Positions 1-7,449 of a stretch of 56,359 nucleotides of DNA are shown piece by piece. Every line of letters begins with the position of its first letter. Positions within the stretch are counted from its first letter, which is position 1. The DNA is from Burkholderia latens (GTDB lineage Bacteria; Pseudomonadota; Gammaproteobacteria; Burkholderiales; Burkholderiaceae): the NCBI RefSeq assembly GCF_902499045.1, contig NZ_CABVPL010000053.1:1-56359 (forward strand). The letters are read 5' to 3'. The position numbers and the translations under genes were made by a program. Below the pieces are notes generated by a model. It had not been told where the DNA came from, ran no database searches, and saw nothing but the letters and a program-made list of their open reading frames with translations.

Positions 1-743
1 GGCTCGGCCGCCGCGCGAACCGGCGTGTCGGCGGGCCGCGGCGCATCGGTGGACGCTTCCCCGTCCGCCCGGCGTTCGCGCTTCGGCGCCGGTTCGCGGC
101 GGCTCACGCGCGGCTCGCCCGGCGTCGCGCCCGCATCGCGCGCGAGCAGCCTCATCTTCATCGCCGCGGATCCGAGCTCGGCGCAGTCGTCGCCGAACAG
201 CGGCAGCGTGCCGACCGCGATCAATTCCGCGGGCCCGTCGCCGACGTTCGCGACGCGATGGCGCTTTCTCGCATCGAAGTGCAGCGAGTCGCCGGGCGAC
301 AGCGGGTAATCCTTCTTGCCGATCGTGTAGCACACGCGGCCGGTCAGCACGTACACGAACTCGTCGCCGCCGTGCGCGACCCATTCCGAACGATAGCCCT
401 CCATCATGCGGACCTTGAGCGCATTGATCTGACTGCCGTCGAAGGTCGTCGACAGCCGCTCGTACCACTGCGACGCGGCGTCGACCGCGTACGTCTCGCG
501 GCGGCCAGCATGCGAGTCGGGCTGCGCCTGGCGCGGCTGGTCGATCAGCGCGCCGAGCGGCACGTCGAGCGCCTTCGCGACGTTCACGAGCGATGACAGC
601 GAGATGCCCGTCAGATGGCGCTCGACCTGGGACAGGAAGCCGACCGACAGATTCGCTTCGGTCGCGACTTCCAGCAGCGTCTTCTTCGCGTCCCGGCGCA
701 GGCGGCGGATGCGCTGGCCGATACGCATGATGTCTGAATCCAT
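1..743 (-). CDS. XRE-family regulator with C-terminal cupin domain (3' end cut by window)
   Basis: Probable DNA-binding transcription factor of the HTH_XRE plus cupin_2 type. Reading leftward from the ATG at 743, residues about 6-60 form the helix-turn-helix (IGQRIRRLRRDAKKTLLEVA followed by NLSVGFLSQVER), and a cupin barrel follows at about 100-185 (VAHGGDEFVYVLTGRV, then a histidine in DARKRHRV). The C-terminal tail is rich in Arg, Ala and Pro and runs off the window edge, so the true end is unknown. A second in-frame ATG lies five codons further in. It is divergent from the aminopeptidase P gene, about 450 bp away, so it may control that gene and itself. The effector is unknown; proteins of this build often sense small amino-acid or polyamine-like ligands. 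Confidence 0.85.
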   Translation of the reverse strand, partial: MDSDIMRIGQRIRRLRRDAKKTLLEVATEANLSVGFLSQVERHLTGISLSSLVNVAKALDVPLGALIDQPRQAQPDSHAGRRETYAVDAASQWYERLSTTFDGSQINALKVRMMEGYRSEWVAHGGDEFVYVLTGRVCYTIGKKDYPLSPGDSLHFDARKRHRVANVGDGPAELIAVGTLPLFGDDCAELGSAAMKMRLLARDAGATPGEPRVSRREPAPKRERRADGEASTDAPRPADTPVRAAAE

Positions 744-1194
744 GAATCTCTTTGGTGGCAACGAACCGGAAGGCGAGCGCAGGGGCGGGGCAGCCGGCGG
801 GACGTCGCGGGCCGCGAATCGGATCGGGCCGCGGCCGCCGGACCGACGATGCCGGCGCATTGTACCGCGGGGTGCCGCCGGGGTGCCGCGGCACCCCGGC
901 GCCCCGCATGGCCGCGCCGGCTTCCGGCACCACCTTCGCGCGCCGCCGTCCCGGGCCGCATCGGTAATTTTAGCGCTACGAAAATTTTGGCTTGACCTCA
1001 ATTTGCGCGTGCTCTAGATTCTGTCGCGCATCAAACAAAGTTAAGTGAGACAAAAATTTTACCGAGAGCCGGCCGCTGGATCGGCGTCACGGCCCGGCTG
1101 CCGGCCGGCCCGTGCGTCGTCCACGCACGCGCGGCGTGCCGCTGCGGGCGCGCGATGCCGCCGGCCGCCGACGACAACACATGACGGGTACCCG
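744..1194. other. Divergent intergenic region with AT-rich dyads
   Basis: This stretch between the regulator and pepP has no convincing gene. Most of it is very GC-rich, but 965-1060 is AT-rich. It holds an inverted repeat (AATTTT at 966-971 against AAAATTTT at 981-988) and a second AAAATTTT block at 1053-1060, flanking a sigma-70-like promoter. The blocks sit where an operator for the divergent XRE-cupin regulator could lie. That role is inferred from position and symmetry only. Confidence 0.5.
992..1020 (+). promoter_or_regulatory. Sigma-70-like promoter for pepP
   Basis: TTGACC (992-997), a 17-bp spacer and TAGATT (1015-1020) make a good housekeeping-type promoter facing the aminopeptidase gene, with a leader of about 170 nt. 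Dyads on both sides of it suggest control by the neighbouring regulator. Confidence 0.6.
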
Positions 1195-3045
1195 ATGATC
1201 GATCGACTGAAATACAGCTTCTCCGGCCTTCCCCCGTATCACGCGTCCGTCGCCGACACGCAGGCCGGCCTGTCGCGTCTGCTCGACGCCGCGCGGCTCG
1301 ACGCGGTCGTGATCACGTCGCAGGACGAATACATCACCGAATACCTGCCGAGCCGCAACAACCCGCGCTACGCGGTATCGGGCTTCGATGGCTCGGCCGG
1401 CTGCGGGATCTTCCTGAGCGCGGCGACCGCGCACGCGCTCGGCGTGCCGCCGTTCGTGCTGTTCGTCGACGGCCGCTATCACCTGCAGGCCGAGCAGCAG
1501 TGCGACCCGGCGCGCGTGCGCATCGAGAAGCTCGGCATGAACGTGACGATCTGGCAGGCGCTCGCCGACTGGCTGCTCGCGCATGCGAGCCGGCTCGCGC
1601 GGGTCGGCTACGATGCGCTGCGGATCAGCGTCGCGCAGCGCGACCGGCTGCTCGCGCAGACGCGGGCCGCGACGCTCGACTGGACGCGCCTCGCGGAGCG
1701 CGAGATCGATCGCGCGATCGCGCTGCCCGGCTGGGTGGTCGAGCGGCCGATCTTCGAGCTGCCGGAGACGATGACCGGCGCGAGCGTCGCGCAGAACGTC
1801 GACGCGCTGAACCGGCGGCTCGCCGCGCACACGGGCGCGGCGCCCGGCAAGACCGCGTTCTGCACGTGCGCGTCGGACGATCTCGCGTATTTGCTGAACA
1901 GCCGCGGCTATCACATCCCGAATACGTCGTCGCACCTCGGCTTCCTGTTCGCGATCGGCGAGCAAGTCGTGCTGTTCCTGCCGGAAGGCTGCGACCGGTG
2001 CCCGGTCGAACTGACCTCGTATCCGGCGCTGCACGTGATCCGGCGCGACATTGCCGAACTGGAGCGATTCCTCGCGCAGTTCGCGGTCGACCACGTGTGC
2101 TACGGGTTCGAATCGGTCAACTGCGCGCTCGCCGAATCGGTGAGCCGCGTGTGGCCGCACGCGCGCCACGCCGATTTCAACCCGGTCGAGGCGCTGCGCG
2201 CCGGCAAGACGCCGGCGGTGCTCGAGCAGTTCCGCGACGCGTTCGCGCGCAGTTCGGCCGCGATCGCCGAGACGATGCGCTGGGCGAAGGCGGGCGAGCC
2301 GGGGCGGCGCGATACGGAATACGACCTGGCGCGCGCGATCAACGACGCGTACGGCGCGCGCTCGGCGGTCGCGCTGACGTTCCCGTCGATCGCCGCGAAC
2401 GGCGCGAACAGCGCGTTCGCGCACTACACGGCCGCGAGCGCCGACGTCGAGCTGACCGAAGGCGAGCTCGTGTTGCTCGACAGCGGCGCTTACTACGACG
2501 CGGGCTTCGCGACGGACTGCACGCGCGTCGTGCTGCGCCGCACGCGGCCGGACACGGTCGCGCAGCCGTGGCAGCGCGAGATCTACACGGTCGCGCTGAA
2601 GGCGTGCATCAAGGGGCTCGTCACGCGCTTCCCGAAAACGGCGACGGGCGGCGACGTCGATGCGGCCGTGCGGCAGGTGTGCCGCGACCACGGCTACGAT
2701 TTCGGCCACGGCACCGGCCACGGCGTCGGGATCCACGTGCACGAGGGCGGCGTGCGCTTCGCGCCTGGCGCGACGTACGGGCTGGTGCCGAACGCGGTGA
2801 TTTCGGTCGAGCCGGGCATCTACGTGCCGGGCAAGGGCGGCGTGCGGATCGAGAACATCGTGATCGTCCGCGCGGACGACGAGGAATCGGACACCGTCGC
2901 GTTCGAGAACCTCGTGACGGTCGGCTACGACTGGGACCTGATCGACGTCGACCTGCTGGACGACGACGAGCGCGCATACCTGCGCGACTACGAACGGCTT
3001 TGTATGGAACGCGGCACGCACGTTACCGCGTGTCCGCTGCTGTAG
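1195..3045 (+). CDS. pepP: Xaa-Pro aminopeptidase (aminopeptidase P, M24B family)
   Basis: Cytosolic dimetal peptidase that removes an N-terminal residue preceding proline. I chose the ATG at 1195 (MIDRLKYSFSG) because the reading frame upstream is low-complexity, Arg/Ala-rich and crosses the promoter; this gives 616 residues. That is the long form, similar to eukaryotic XPNPEP1: two creatinase-like N-terminal domains (about 20-330) and a C-terminal pita-bread catalytic domain. Likely metal ligands are Asp429 (in LVLLDSGAYYD), Asp441 (ATDCTR), His509 (GHGTGHGVG), Glu539 (SVEPGIY) and Glu553 (GVRIENI), so all five are present. No signal peptide is seen. The gene faces the flgN end convergently. 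Confidence 0.9.
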   Translation: MIDRLKYSFSGLPPYHASVADTQAGLSRLLDAARLDAVVITSQDEYITEYLPSRNNPRYAVSGFDGSAGCGIFLSAATAHALGVPPFVLFVDGRYHLQAEQQCDPARVRIEKLGMNVTIWQALADWLLAHASRLARVGYDALRISVAQRDRLLAQTRAATLDWTRLAEREIDRAIALPGWVVERPIFELPETMTGASVAQNVDALNRRLAAHTGAAPGKTAFCTCASDDLAYLLNSRGYHIPNTSSHLGFLFAIGEQVVLFLPEGCDRCPVELTSYPALHVIRRDIAELERFLAQFAVDHVCYGFESVNCALAESVSRVWPHARHADFNPVEALRAGKTPAVLEQFRDAFARSSAAIAETMRWAKAGEPGRRDTEYDLARAINDAYGARSAVALTFPSIAANGANSAFAHYTAASADVELTEGELVLLDSGAYYDAGFATDCTRVVLRRTRPDTVAQPWQREIYTVALKACIKGLVTRFPKTATGGDVDAAVRQVCRDHGYDFGHGTGHGVGIHVHEGGVRFAPGATYGLVPNAVISVEPGIYVPGKGGVRIENIVIVRADDEESDTVAFENLVTVGYDWDLIDVDLLDDDERAYLRDYERLCMERGTHVTACPLL

Positions 3046-3059
3046 GGCGGGGAAGGGGC

Positions 3060-3086
3060 GCGGCCGCGGCAGAGCCGCGCGGCCGC
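3060..3086. terminator. GC-rich hairpin between convergent pepP and flgN
   Basis: Near-perfect inverted repeat, GCGGCCGCGGC against GCCGCGCGGCCGC with a 3-nt loop, between the convergent ends of pepP and flgN. There is no T-tract, so it is at best a weak or Rho-assisted terminator or a 3' end stabiliser. Confidence 0.35.
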
Positions 3087-3122
3087 TACATCACTGCATC
3101 GATACGTCGGCGTTTCAGCGCT

Positions 3123-3563
3123 TCAGCGCATCAGCGCCGACACGCGCCCGTCGGGCCCGTAGACGCCGGCCGGCGCGGGCGCCGAGCGCAGCACCGCGAG
3201 CGCGCGCTCGTTGTAGTCCATCCGGATCCGGATCAGCATCCCGTTGGTCGCGTTGGCCTGGCGCGCGCGTTCGGCGGCCTGCAGCAGCAGTTGCCAGCGG
3301 CCGGCGAGGCGCGCGTCGCGCTCTGCGGCCAGATCCATGCCTTTCTTGCCGGCCGGAAATCCGAGCGCCGACAACTGCGTGTCGCGCGTGCGCTCGAGTT
3401 GCGCGAGCCGGTCGATCAGCTCGCTTTTCTTCTCGACGATGCCGGGCAGCATTTCAAGCGGCTCCGGCGTCGTCAGCGCCTTTTCCTCGTAGGCGAGCAG
3501 GGACGCGAACGCTTCGATCGTCGCGTGTTCGTCGTTGACCGTGGCCAGCAGCTCTTCTCTCAT
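3123..3563 (-). CDS. flgN: FlgN-type flagellar export chaperone
   Basis: Small, helical cytosolic chaperone expected to guard the hook-filament junction proteins FlgK and FlgL before type III export. The protein is 146 residues from the ATG at 3563 (MREELLATVNDEHATIEAF). It is rich in Leu, Ala, Glu and Arg with long predicted helices, as usual for FlgN. The frame stays open upstream to 3608, but the added residues look unlike a FlgN start. It lies just after flgM on the same strand, the standard flgA-flgM-flgN order, and its clients flgK and flgL are in this window. Sequence identity across FlgN proteins is low, so the call rests partly on gene order. Confidence 0.8.
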   Translation of the reverse strand: MREELLATVNDEHATIEAFASLLAYEEKALTTPEPLEMLPGIVEKKSELIDRLAQLERTRDTQLSALGFPAGKKGMDLAAERDARLAGRWQLLLQAAERARQANATNGMLIRIRMDYNERALAVLRSAPAPAGVYGPDGRVSALMR

Positions 3564-3648
3564 CGCGTCATGCTCGTCGCGCCGGCATGCGTGTGCGCAT
3601 GCCGGCAAACCAGGGGACCGGTCAGGGCGTGACGGGCCCCAGGCCGGC

Positions 3649-3978
3649 TCAGTTGCCCTGCGAGCGCTGCTGTTGCAGCAGGTCGCGGGCGGTATTCAAT
3701 ACGCCGTCGGCGATCTTGTTCACGTCGATCGTCAGCGTGCCGTTGTTCAGCGCGTCCTTGATCGACTGGACGAGGGCCGTGTCGATGTCGGCGCTGCCGG
3801 AAGCCGACGCCGAACGCAACTGGCCGGACAGACCCGACAGGTTCACGGTCGTGTCGCCGGTCGATCCTGCGTCGGCCGCCGGTGCGGACGTCGACGAAGC
3901 CGCGCCGGATTGCGCGCGGGCCGCGCCGTTGCCGGTCGGCGCGAGTGGGCTCGGGTTCGGAGTGGAATCGATCTTCAC
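3649..3978 (-). CDS. flgM: Anti-sigma-28 factor FlgM
   Basis: Binds and inhibits the flagellar sigma factor FliA (sigma-28) until the hook-basal body is complete and FlgM is exported. The best start is the GTG at 3978 (VKIDSTPNPSPLAP), 109 residues, with AGGA about 10 nt upstream; an ATG further upstream would put the sigma-28 promoter inside the gene. The N-terminal half is a disordered, Ala/Ser/Gly-rich stretch; the C-terminal half holds the FliA-binding helices (about 60-105: DIDTALVQSIKDALNNGTLT then DVNKIADGVLNTARDLL). It has its own near-consensus sigma-28 promoter, giving the usual feedback. Confidence 0.92.
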   Translation of the reverse strand: MKIDSTPNPSPLAPTGNGAARAQSGAASSTSAPAADAGSTGDTTVNLSGLSGQLRSASASGSADIDTALVQSIKDALNNGTLTIDVNKIADGVLNTARDLLQQQRSQGN

Positions 3979-4007
3979 GATGGGTTTTCCTGGACGGTAT
4001 GACCCAG

Positions 4008-4034
4008 ATAACGGCCGGGTCGGCCCGAACTTTA
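4008..4034 (-). promoter_or_regulatory. Sigma-28 promoter for flgM
   Basis: On the minus strand TAAAGTTC (4034-4027), 11 bp, then GCCGTTAT (4015-4008). The E. coli FliA consensus is TAAAGTTT-N11-GCCGATAA, so this matches 13 of 16 positions with exact spacing. It ends about 30 nt before the flgM GTG. Confidence 0.85.
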
Positions 4035-4097
4035 GCACCGTGCTCCTGAAATTCTCCGAAGAAACAATTCTTTACAATCTGGCGGCGTAATCCGTCC

Positions 4098-5459
4098 CTA
4101 CAGTGGAATTTCCACGGTCCCCGCGTCCTTGACGACGGCCGTGACGATCTGCCCGGCGGCCATCCTCACCCGCACCGACTGGCCCGGCGCCGCGTTCGCG
4201 AGCGCGCTGCCCTCGGCCGAGATCGTGAAGCCGGGCCCGGCCGCGACGACGCGCACCGTCTGGCCGGCCGACACCGACGCCGCGCTCTTCAGCATGTCCT
4301 GGCGCAGCGGCAGCCCAGCCGCGATCCGGGCCAGCGCCGTCGCGCCGACCGCCTGCGCGGGATCGGTGATCACCGCGAGCGGCAGCACCGTCAGGTCGCC
4401 GTCGCGCGCGACGAGGTCGGCGGCGGTCAGCGGCTCGCCGGGCGTGATCTGCCGCGCGGCAACGTAATAGGTGGCCTGAACCGTCACCTTCGCCTGCAGG
4501 TAGACGGTCCACGGCCGCTCGCCCGCGCAGCGCACGCCGACGGTCGTGCGGCCCCACAGGCGCGCGCCGGTCGGCAGGAACGGCTCGAGCGTCGTGCACG
4601 CGGCGAGCCCGCGCGGAAACGCGGCCGCGACCGTTGCGGTCGTCTTGCCCGGCAGGCCGGCGATCTGCTGCTGCAGGAACGCGAGCGCCGTACGCCGGAT
4701 CGACTCGGGGTCTTGCTGGCCGGGCTGTGTCTGCTGCGCCGCGGACGTGGCGGCGGGCGCCGGTGCACGCGCGACCGGCGTGGCCGACACGGCGCGTGCC
4801 GCGGCCATGCGTGCGGCAAGCGTCTGCCGTGCAGGATTCGACGAGGCGTCGGCCGTACCGGTGCCTGCAACGACGGTTGCGACACCAGCGGGATCGGCGG
4901 CGCGCGGCGCGCCGTAACCGCTGTTCGCGGCGTTCGCGCGGGCTGCTGCATGGACGGGGCGAGGCACCGGAGCCGGAACGGACGCAGGCGCCGGAACGCT
5001 CGTGACCACCATCGATCCGGCCGGCTGCGCCGCGGAGGCGCCGGCGGCCACGCCGGCCCAGCGGGAACCGCCGCCCGCGCTGGTCGCGCTGGCCATGCCG
5101 GAAGCACCGGCTGCCGCGACCCCGGCCGTATCCGCCATACCGGAAGCACCGGCCGCCGCTACGCCGATTGCGCCGGCCATCCCGGAAGCACCGCCCGCAG
5201 CGATACCAGGCGCACCCGCCATGCCGCCCGCACCACCCGTGTCCCGAACCGCACCCGCCTTCCCGCCGAACTGCTCGCCGCTCGCTGCGTTCGCATGCGC
5301 GAGCGCGGTCTCGGCCGTCTCGCCGCGGCCTGGAATCACGATCATCCCGTCGTCCGCGTGCGCGGCCGGCGCCGCGGCCCACAACGCGGCCGCGAGCGCA
5401 AACGCACGGCGCAGGCGCGTGCCGCGTCCGGCGTATTCGCGAAGTGCGCTGCGTGCCAT
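4098..5459 (-). CDS. flgA: Flagellar P-ring assembly chaperone FlgA with an enlarged N-terminal linker
   Basis: Periplasmic chaperone for assembly of the FlgI P-ring. Residues 15-35 form a Sec signal peptide ending in AHA. The conserved FlgA part lies at about 250-453: ESIRRTALAFLQQQI, the SAF-like segment QITPGEPLTAADLV at 338-351, and a C-terminal beta domain ending VVKDAGTVEIPL. Family members are usually about 220-250 residues; this one is 453. The extra 200 residues (about 50-249) are a low-complexity Ala/Gly/Pro linker that includes three 14-residue repeats. The gene is divergent from flgB and shares a FlhDC-like box with it; flgM and flgN follow. Confidence 0.88.
   Translation of the reverse strand: MARSALREYAGRGTRLRRAFALAAALWAAAPAAHADDGMIVIPGRGETAETALAHANAASGEQFGGKAGAVRDTGGAGGMAGAPGIAAGGASGMAGAIGVAAAGASGMADTAGVAAAGASGMASATSAGGGSRWAGVAAGASAAQPAGSMVVTSVPAPASVPAPVPRPVHAAARANAANSGYGAPRAADPAGVATVVAGTGTADASSNPARQTLAARMAAARAVSATPVARAPAPAATSAAQQTQPGQQDPESIRRTALAFLQQQIAGLPGKTTATVAAAFPRGLAACTTLEPFLPTGARLWGRTTVGVRCAGERPWTVYLQAKVTVQATYYVAARQITPGEPLTAADLVARDGDLTVLPLAVITDPAQAVGATALARIAAGLPLRQDMLKSAASVSAGQTVRVVAAGPGFTISAEGSALANAAPGQSVRVRMAAGQIVTAVVKDAGTVEIPL
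5082..5207 (-). repeat. Three 42-bp coding repeats within flgA
   Basis: Codes for residues 85-126 of FlgA: GIAAGGASGMAGAI, GVAAAGASGMADTA and GVAAAGASGMASAT. The in-frame 14-codon units suggest slippage or unequal crossing-over, so copy number may vary between strains. Degenerate copies of the ASGMA/GGMAG theme precede them. Confidence 0.75.
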
Positions 5460-5492
5460 TGCCGTGTCCTCGAAGCCGTTGATCCGATTCGC

Positions 5493-5498
5493 ATTCTA
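5493..5498 (-). promoter_or_regulatory. -10 element for flgA
   Basis: TAGAAT on the minus strand, about 35 bp before the flgA start. The place where a -35 would be is taken by the left arm of the FlhDC-like box, as is usual for activator-dependent class 2 flagellar promoters. Confidence 0.5.
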
Positions 5499-5518
5499 GG
5501 GAGCCGGGCCGTCGCGCA

Positions 5519-5561
5519 AACGATGAATAGAGGGGGCCTTTGCCGCGTTATTCGTCCGATT
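5519..5561. promoter_or_regulatory. Candidate FlhDC box between flgA and flgB
   Basis: Two half-sites face each other: AACGATGAATAGAGG (5519-5533) and, on the other strand, AATCGGACGAATAACGC (5561-5545), separated by 11 bp. Enteric FlhD4C2 boxes are imperfect inverted repeats of AA(C/T)G(C/G)N2-3AAATA(A/G)CG with 10-12 bp between. Burkholderia are known to use FlhDC as flagellar master regulator. Candidate -10 elements lie outward on both sides (TAGAAT for flgA, TACCAT at 5581-5586 for flgB), so one box may drive both operons. Confidence 0.6.
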
Positions 5562-5664
5562 GCCGGTTGCATGCGCCGCCTACCATCGCTGTCATGGAAA
5601 AAAGCCCCTCGGGCCGCCACCCGGCGCGACGGGCGTGCAGCGCTTCATACGGAGAGACGCACAC

Positions 5665-6153
5665 ATGCTGGACAAACTCGATGCCGAATTCGCGTTCGGC
5701 CGACAGGCGCTCGACGTGCGCGCCTATCGGCAGGAACTGCTGTCGTCGAACATCGCGAACGCCGACACGCCGGGCTACCAGGCCCGTGACGTCGACTTCG
5801 CGTCGACTCTCGCGCGCTCGCTGAAGCAGACGGGCGGCGCGCTCGCGCCGAGCAACGCCGCGCAACTGCCGATGGCGCAGCCGGCCGGCGTGACGAGCGG
5901 GATGACGATGGTGTCGACCGCGCCGGGCCACATGGCCGGCACCGCGAAGCTGATTCCGACCGGCGGCCCGAGCGACGACTACGGTCGCGCGCAGTACCGG
6001 ATGCCGCTGCAACCGTCGCTCGACGGCAACACGGTCGATCTCGACGTCGAGCGCGTGCAGTTCGCGAACAACGCGCTGCACTACGAAACCGGGATGACCG
6101 TGATGACCCAGCAGATCAAGGCGATGATCGCCGCGATCTCGACGAACTCGTAA
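5665..6153 (+). CDS. flgB: Flagellar basal-body rod protein FlgB
   Basis: Proximal rod subunit, exported through the flagellar type III system. The start at 5665 (MLDKLDAEFAFGRQALDV) has GGAGAG eight nt upstream and gives 162 residues, a little longer than the enteric protein. The conserved N-terminal rod motif is RQELLSSNIANADTPGYQAR at about residues 23-42, and the C-terminal helix (ALHYETGMTVMTQQIKAMIA) is also typical. First gene of the long flgB-to-flgJ operon, about 100 bp downstream of the FlhDC-like box. Confidence 0.93.
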   Translation: MLDKLDAEFAFGRQALDVRAYRQELLSSNIANADTPGYQARDVDFASTLARSLKQTGGALAPSNAAQLPMAQPAGVTSGMTMVSTAPGHMAGTAKLIPTGGPSDDYGRAQYRMPLQPSLDGNTVDLDVERVQFANNALHYETGMTVMTQQIKAMIAAISTNS

Positions 6154-6189
6154 GCGCGCGGCGCTTGCGCACCCGAACAAGGAGCCTCC

Positions 6190-6615
6190 ATGCCCTCGTT
6201 GATGAACATCTTCGGCGTCGCCGGTTCGGCGCTGTCCGCGCAATCGCAGCGGCTGAACGTCACCGCGTCGAACCTCGCGAACGCCGACAGCGCGACCGGC
6301 CCTGACGGCAAGCCGTACAAGGCCAAGCAGGTCGTGTTCGCGACCGACCCGATCGGCGGCGCGCGCACCGCGTCCGGCCAGGGCGTCGGCGGCGTGCGCG
6401 TGACCAAGGTCGTCGACGATCCGTCGCCGATGAAGTCGACCTACGACCCGGCGAACCCGGCCGCCGACGCGAACGGCTACGTGCAGATGCCGAACGTCGA
6501 TCCGGTGCAGGAAATGGTGAACATGATTTCGGCGTCGCGCTCGTACCAGGCCAACGTCGAGACGCTGAACACCGCGAAGACGCTGATGCTGAAGACGCTG
6601 ACGATCGGCTCGTAA
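6190..6615 (+). CDS. flgC: Flagellar basal-body rod protein FlgC
   Basis: Proximal rod subunit, 141 residues, the normal length. The N-terminal rod signature is [20 protein letters not shown] at about 19-38, and the C-terminal export/assembly helix includes [20 protein letters not shown] at about 108-127. The ribosome site AAGGAGCC lies just before the ATG. It follows flgB after a 36-bp gap. Confidence 0.94.
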   Translation: MPSLMNIFGVAGSALSAQSQRLNVTASNLANADSATGPDGKPYKAKQVVFATDPIGGARTASGQGVGGVRVTKVVDDPSPMKSTYDPANPAADANGYVQMPNVDPVQEMVNMISASRSYQANVETLNTAKTLMLKTLTIGS

Positions 6616-6677
6616 CCCGCGCCGAACGACGCAACAGACTCGATAGACCCGACAGTTCCGACCCAAGGCCACCCAGG

Positions 6678-7421
6678 ATGACATCCTCCACCACGACGAT
6701 CGGCAGCAACGGCACCAACGTGTCGACCCTGCCGACCGACACGATGAACACCAACAACGTGTCGACGACCGGCACGTCGGCGAGCGACCTGCAGGCGACG
6801 TTCCTGAAGCTGCTCGTCACGCAGCTGCAGAACCAGGATCCGACGAGCCCGGTCGACAGCTCGCAGATGACGTCGCAGCTCGCGCAGATCAACACGGTCA
6901 GCGGCATCGCGCAGCTGAACACGTCGCTCTCGTCGCTGTCGACGCAGCTCGCGGCCGGCCAGCAGACGCAGGCCGCGCTGCTGATCGGCACGAACGTGCT
7001 CGCGCCGGGCAACAGCGTCGGGGTGAAGGGCGGCGCGGCATCGCCGTTCGGCGTGTCGCTCACGAGCGACGTGTCGAACCTGACGATCACCGTGAAGAAC
7101 AAGGCGGGCGCCGTCGTCAACACGATCAACGCGGGCAAGCAGTCGGCCGGCACGGTGCCGTTCAACTGGACGCCAACGGACGCGGCCGGCAACACGCTGC
7201 CGGACGGCACGTACACCGTGAGCGCGCAGTACACGGGCAGCGACGGCAAGACGTACGCGCCGACCGTGCTCACGGCCGCGACGGTGCAGAGCGTGATCAA
7301 GCAGGCCGACGGCACGGCGGGGCTCGTGCTGTCGAACGGCTCGACCGTGGGGCTGACCCAGGTCGCGTCGATTTTCCCGAACACCGCGTCGTCGTCCGGC
7401 GGCACCACCACCACCAACTGA
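6678..7421 (+). CDS. flgD: Flagellar hook capping protein FlgD
   Basis: Scaffold that caps the growing hook and lets FlgE subunits fold at the tip; it is absent from the finished flagellum. 247 residues. The conserved N-terminal segment is LQATFLKLLVTQLQNQDPTS near residues 38-57, followed by a Gln-rich helix. The C-terminal part (about 115-230) is the FLN/Tudor-like beta domain. The first 35 and last 8 residues are Thr/Ser/Asn-rich, probably flexible. It lies in the rod-hook operon. Confidence 0.92.
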   Translation: MTSSTTTIGSNGTNVSTLPTDTMNTNNVSTTGTSASDLQATFLKLLVTQLQNQDPTSPVDSSQMTSQLAQINTVSGIAQLNTSLSSLSTQLAAGQQTQAALLIGTNVLAPGNSVGVKGGAASPFGVSLTSDVSNLTITVKNKAGAVVNTINAGKQSAGTVPFNWTPTDAAGNTLPDGTYTVSAQYTGSDGKTYAPTVLTAATVQSVIKQADGTAGLVLSNGSTVGLTQVASIFPNTASSSGGTTTTN

Positions 7422-7449
7422 TCCAGCTTTCTCGCAAACGGAGACCGAA

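Noticed and set aside
1087-3021. 644-codon open frame antisense to pepP
   Set aside because: Shadow frame: Arg/Asp/Val-rich, no domain, and the sense strand encodes a complete enzyme with all five metal ligands. High G+C makes such frames common.
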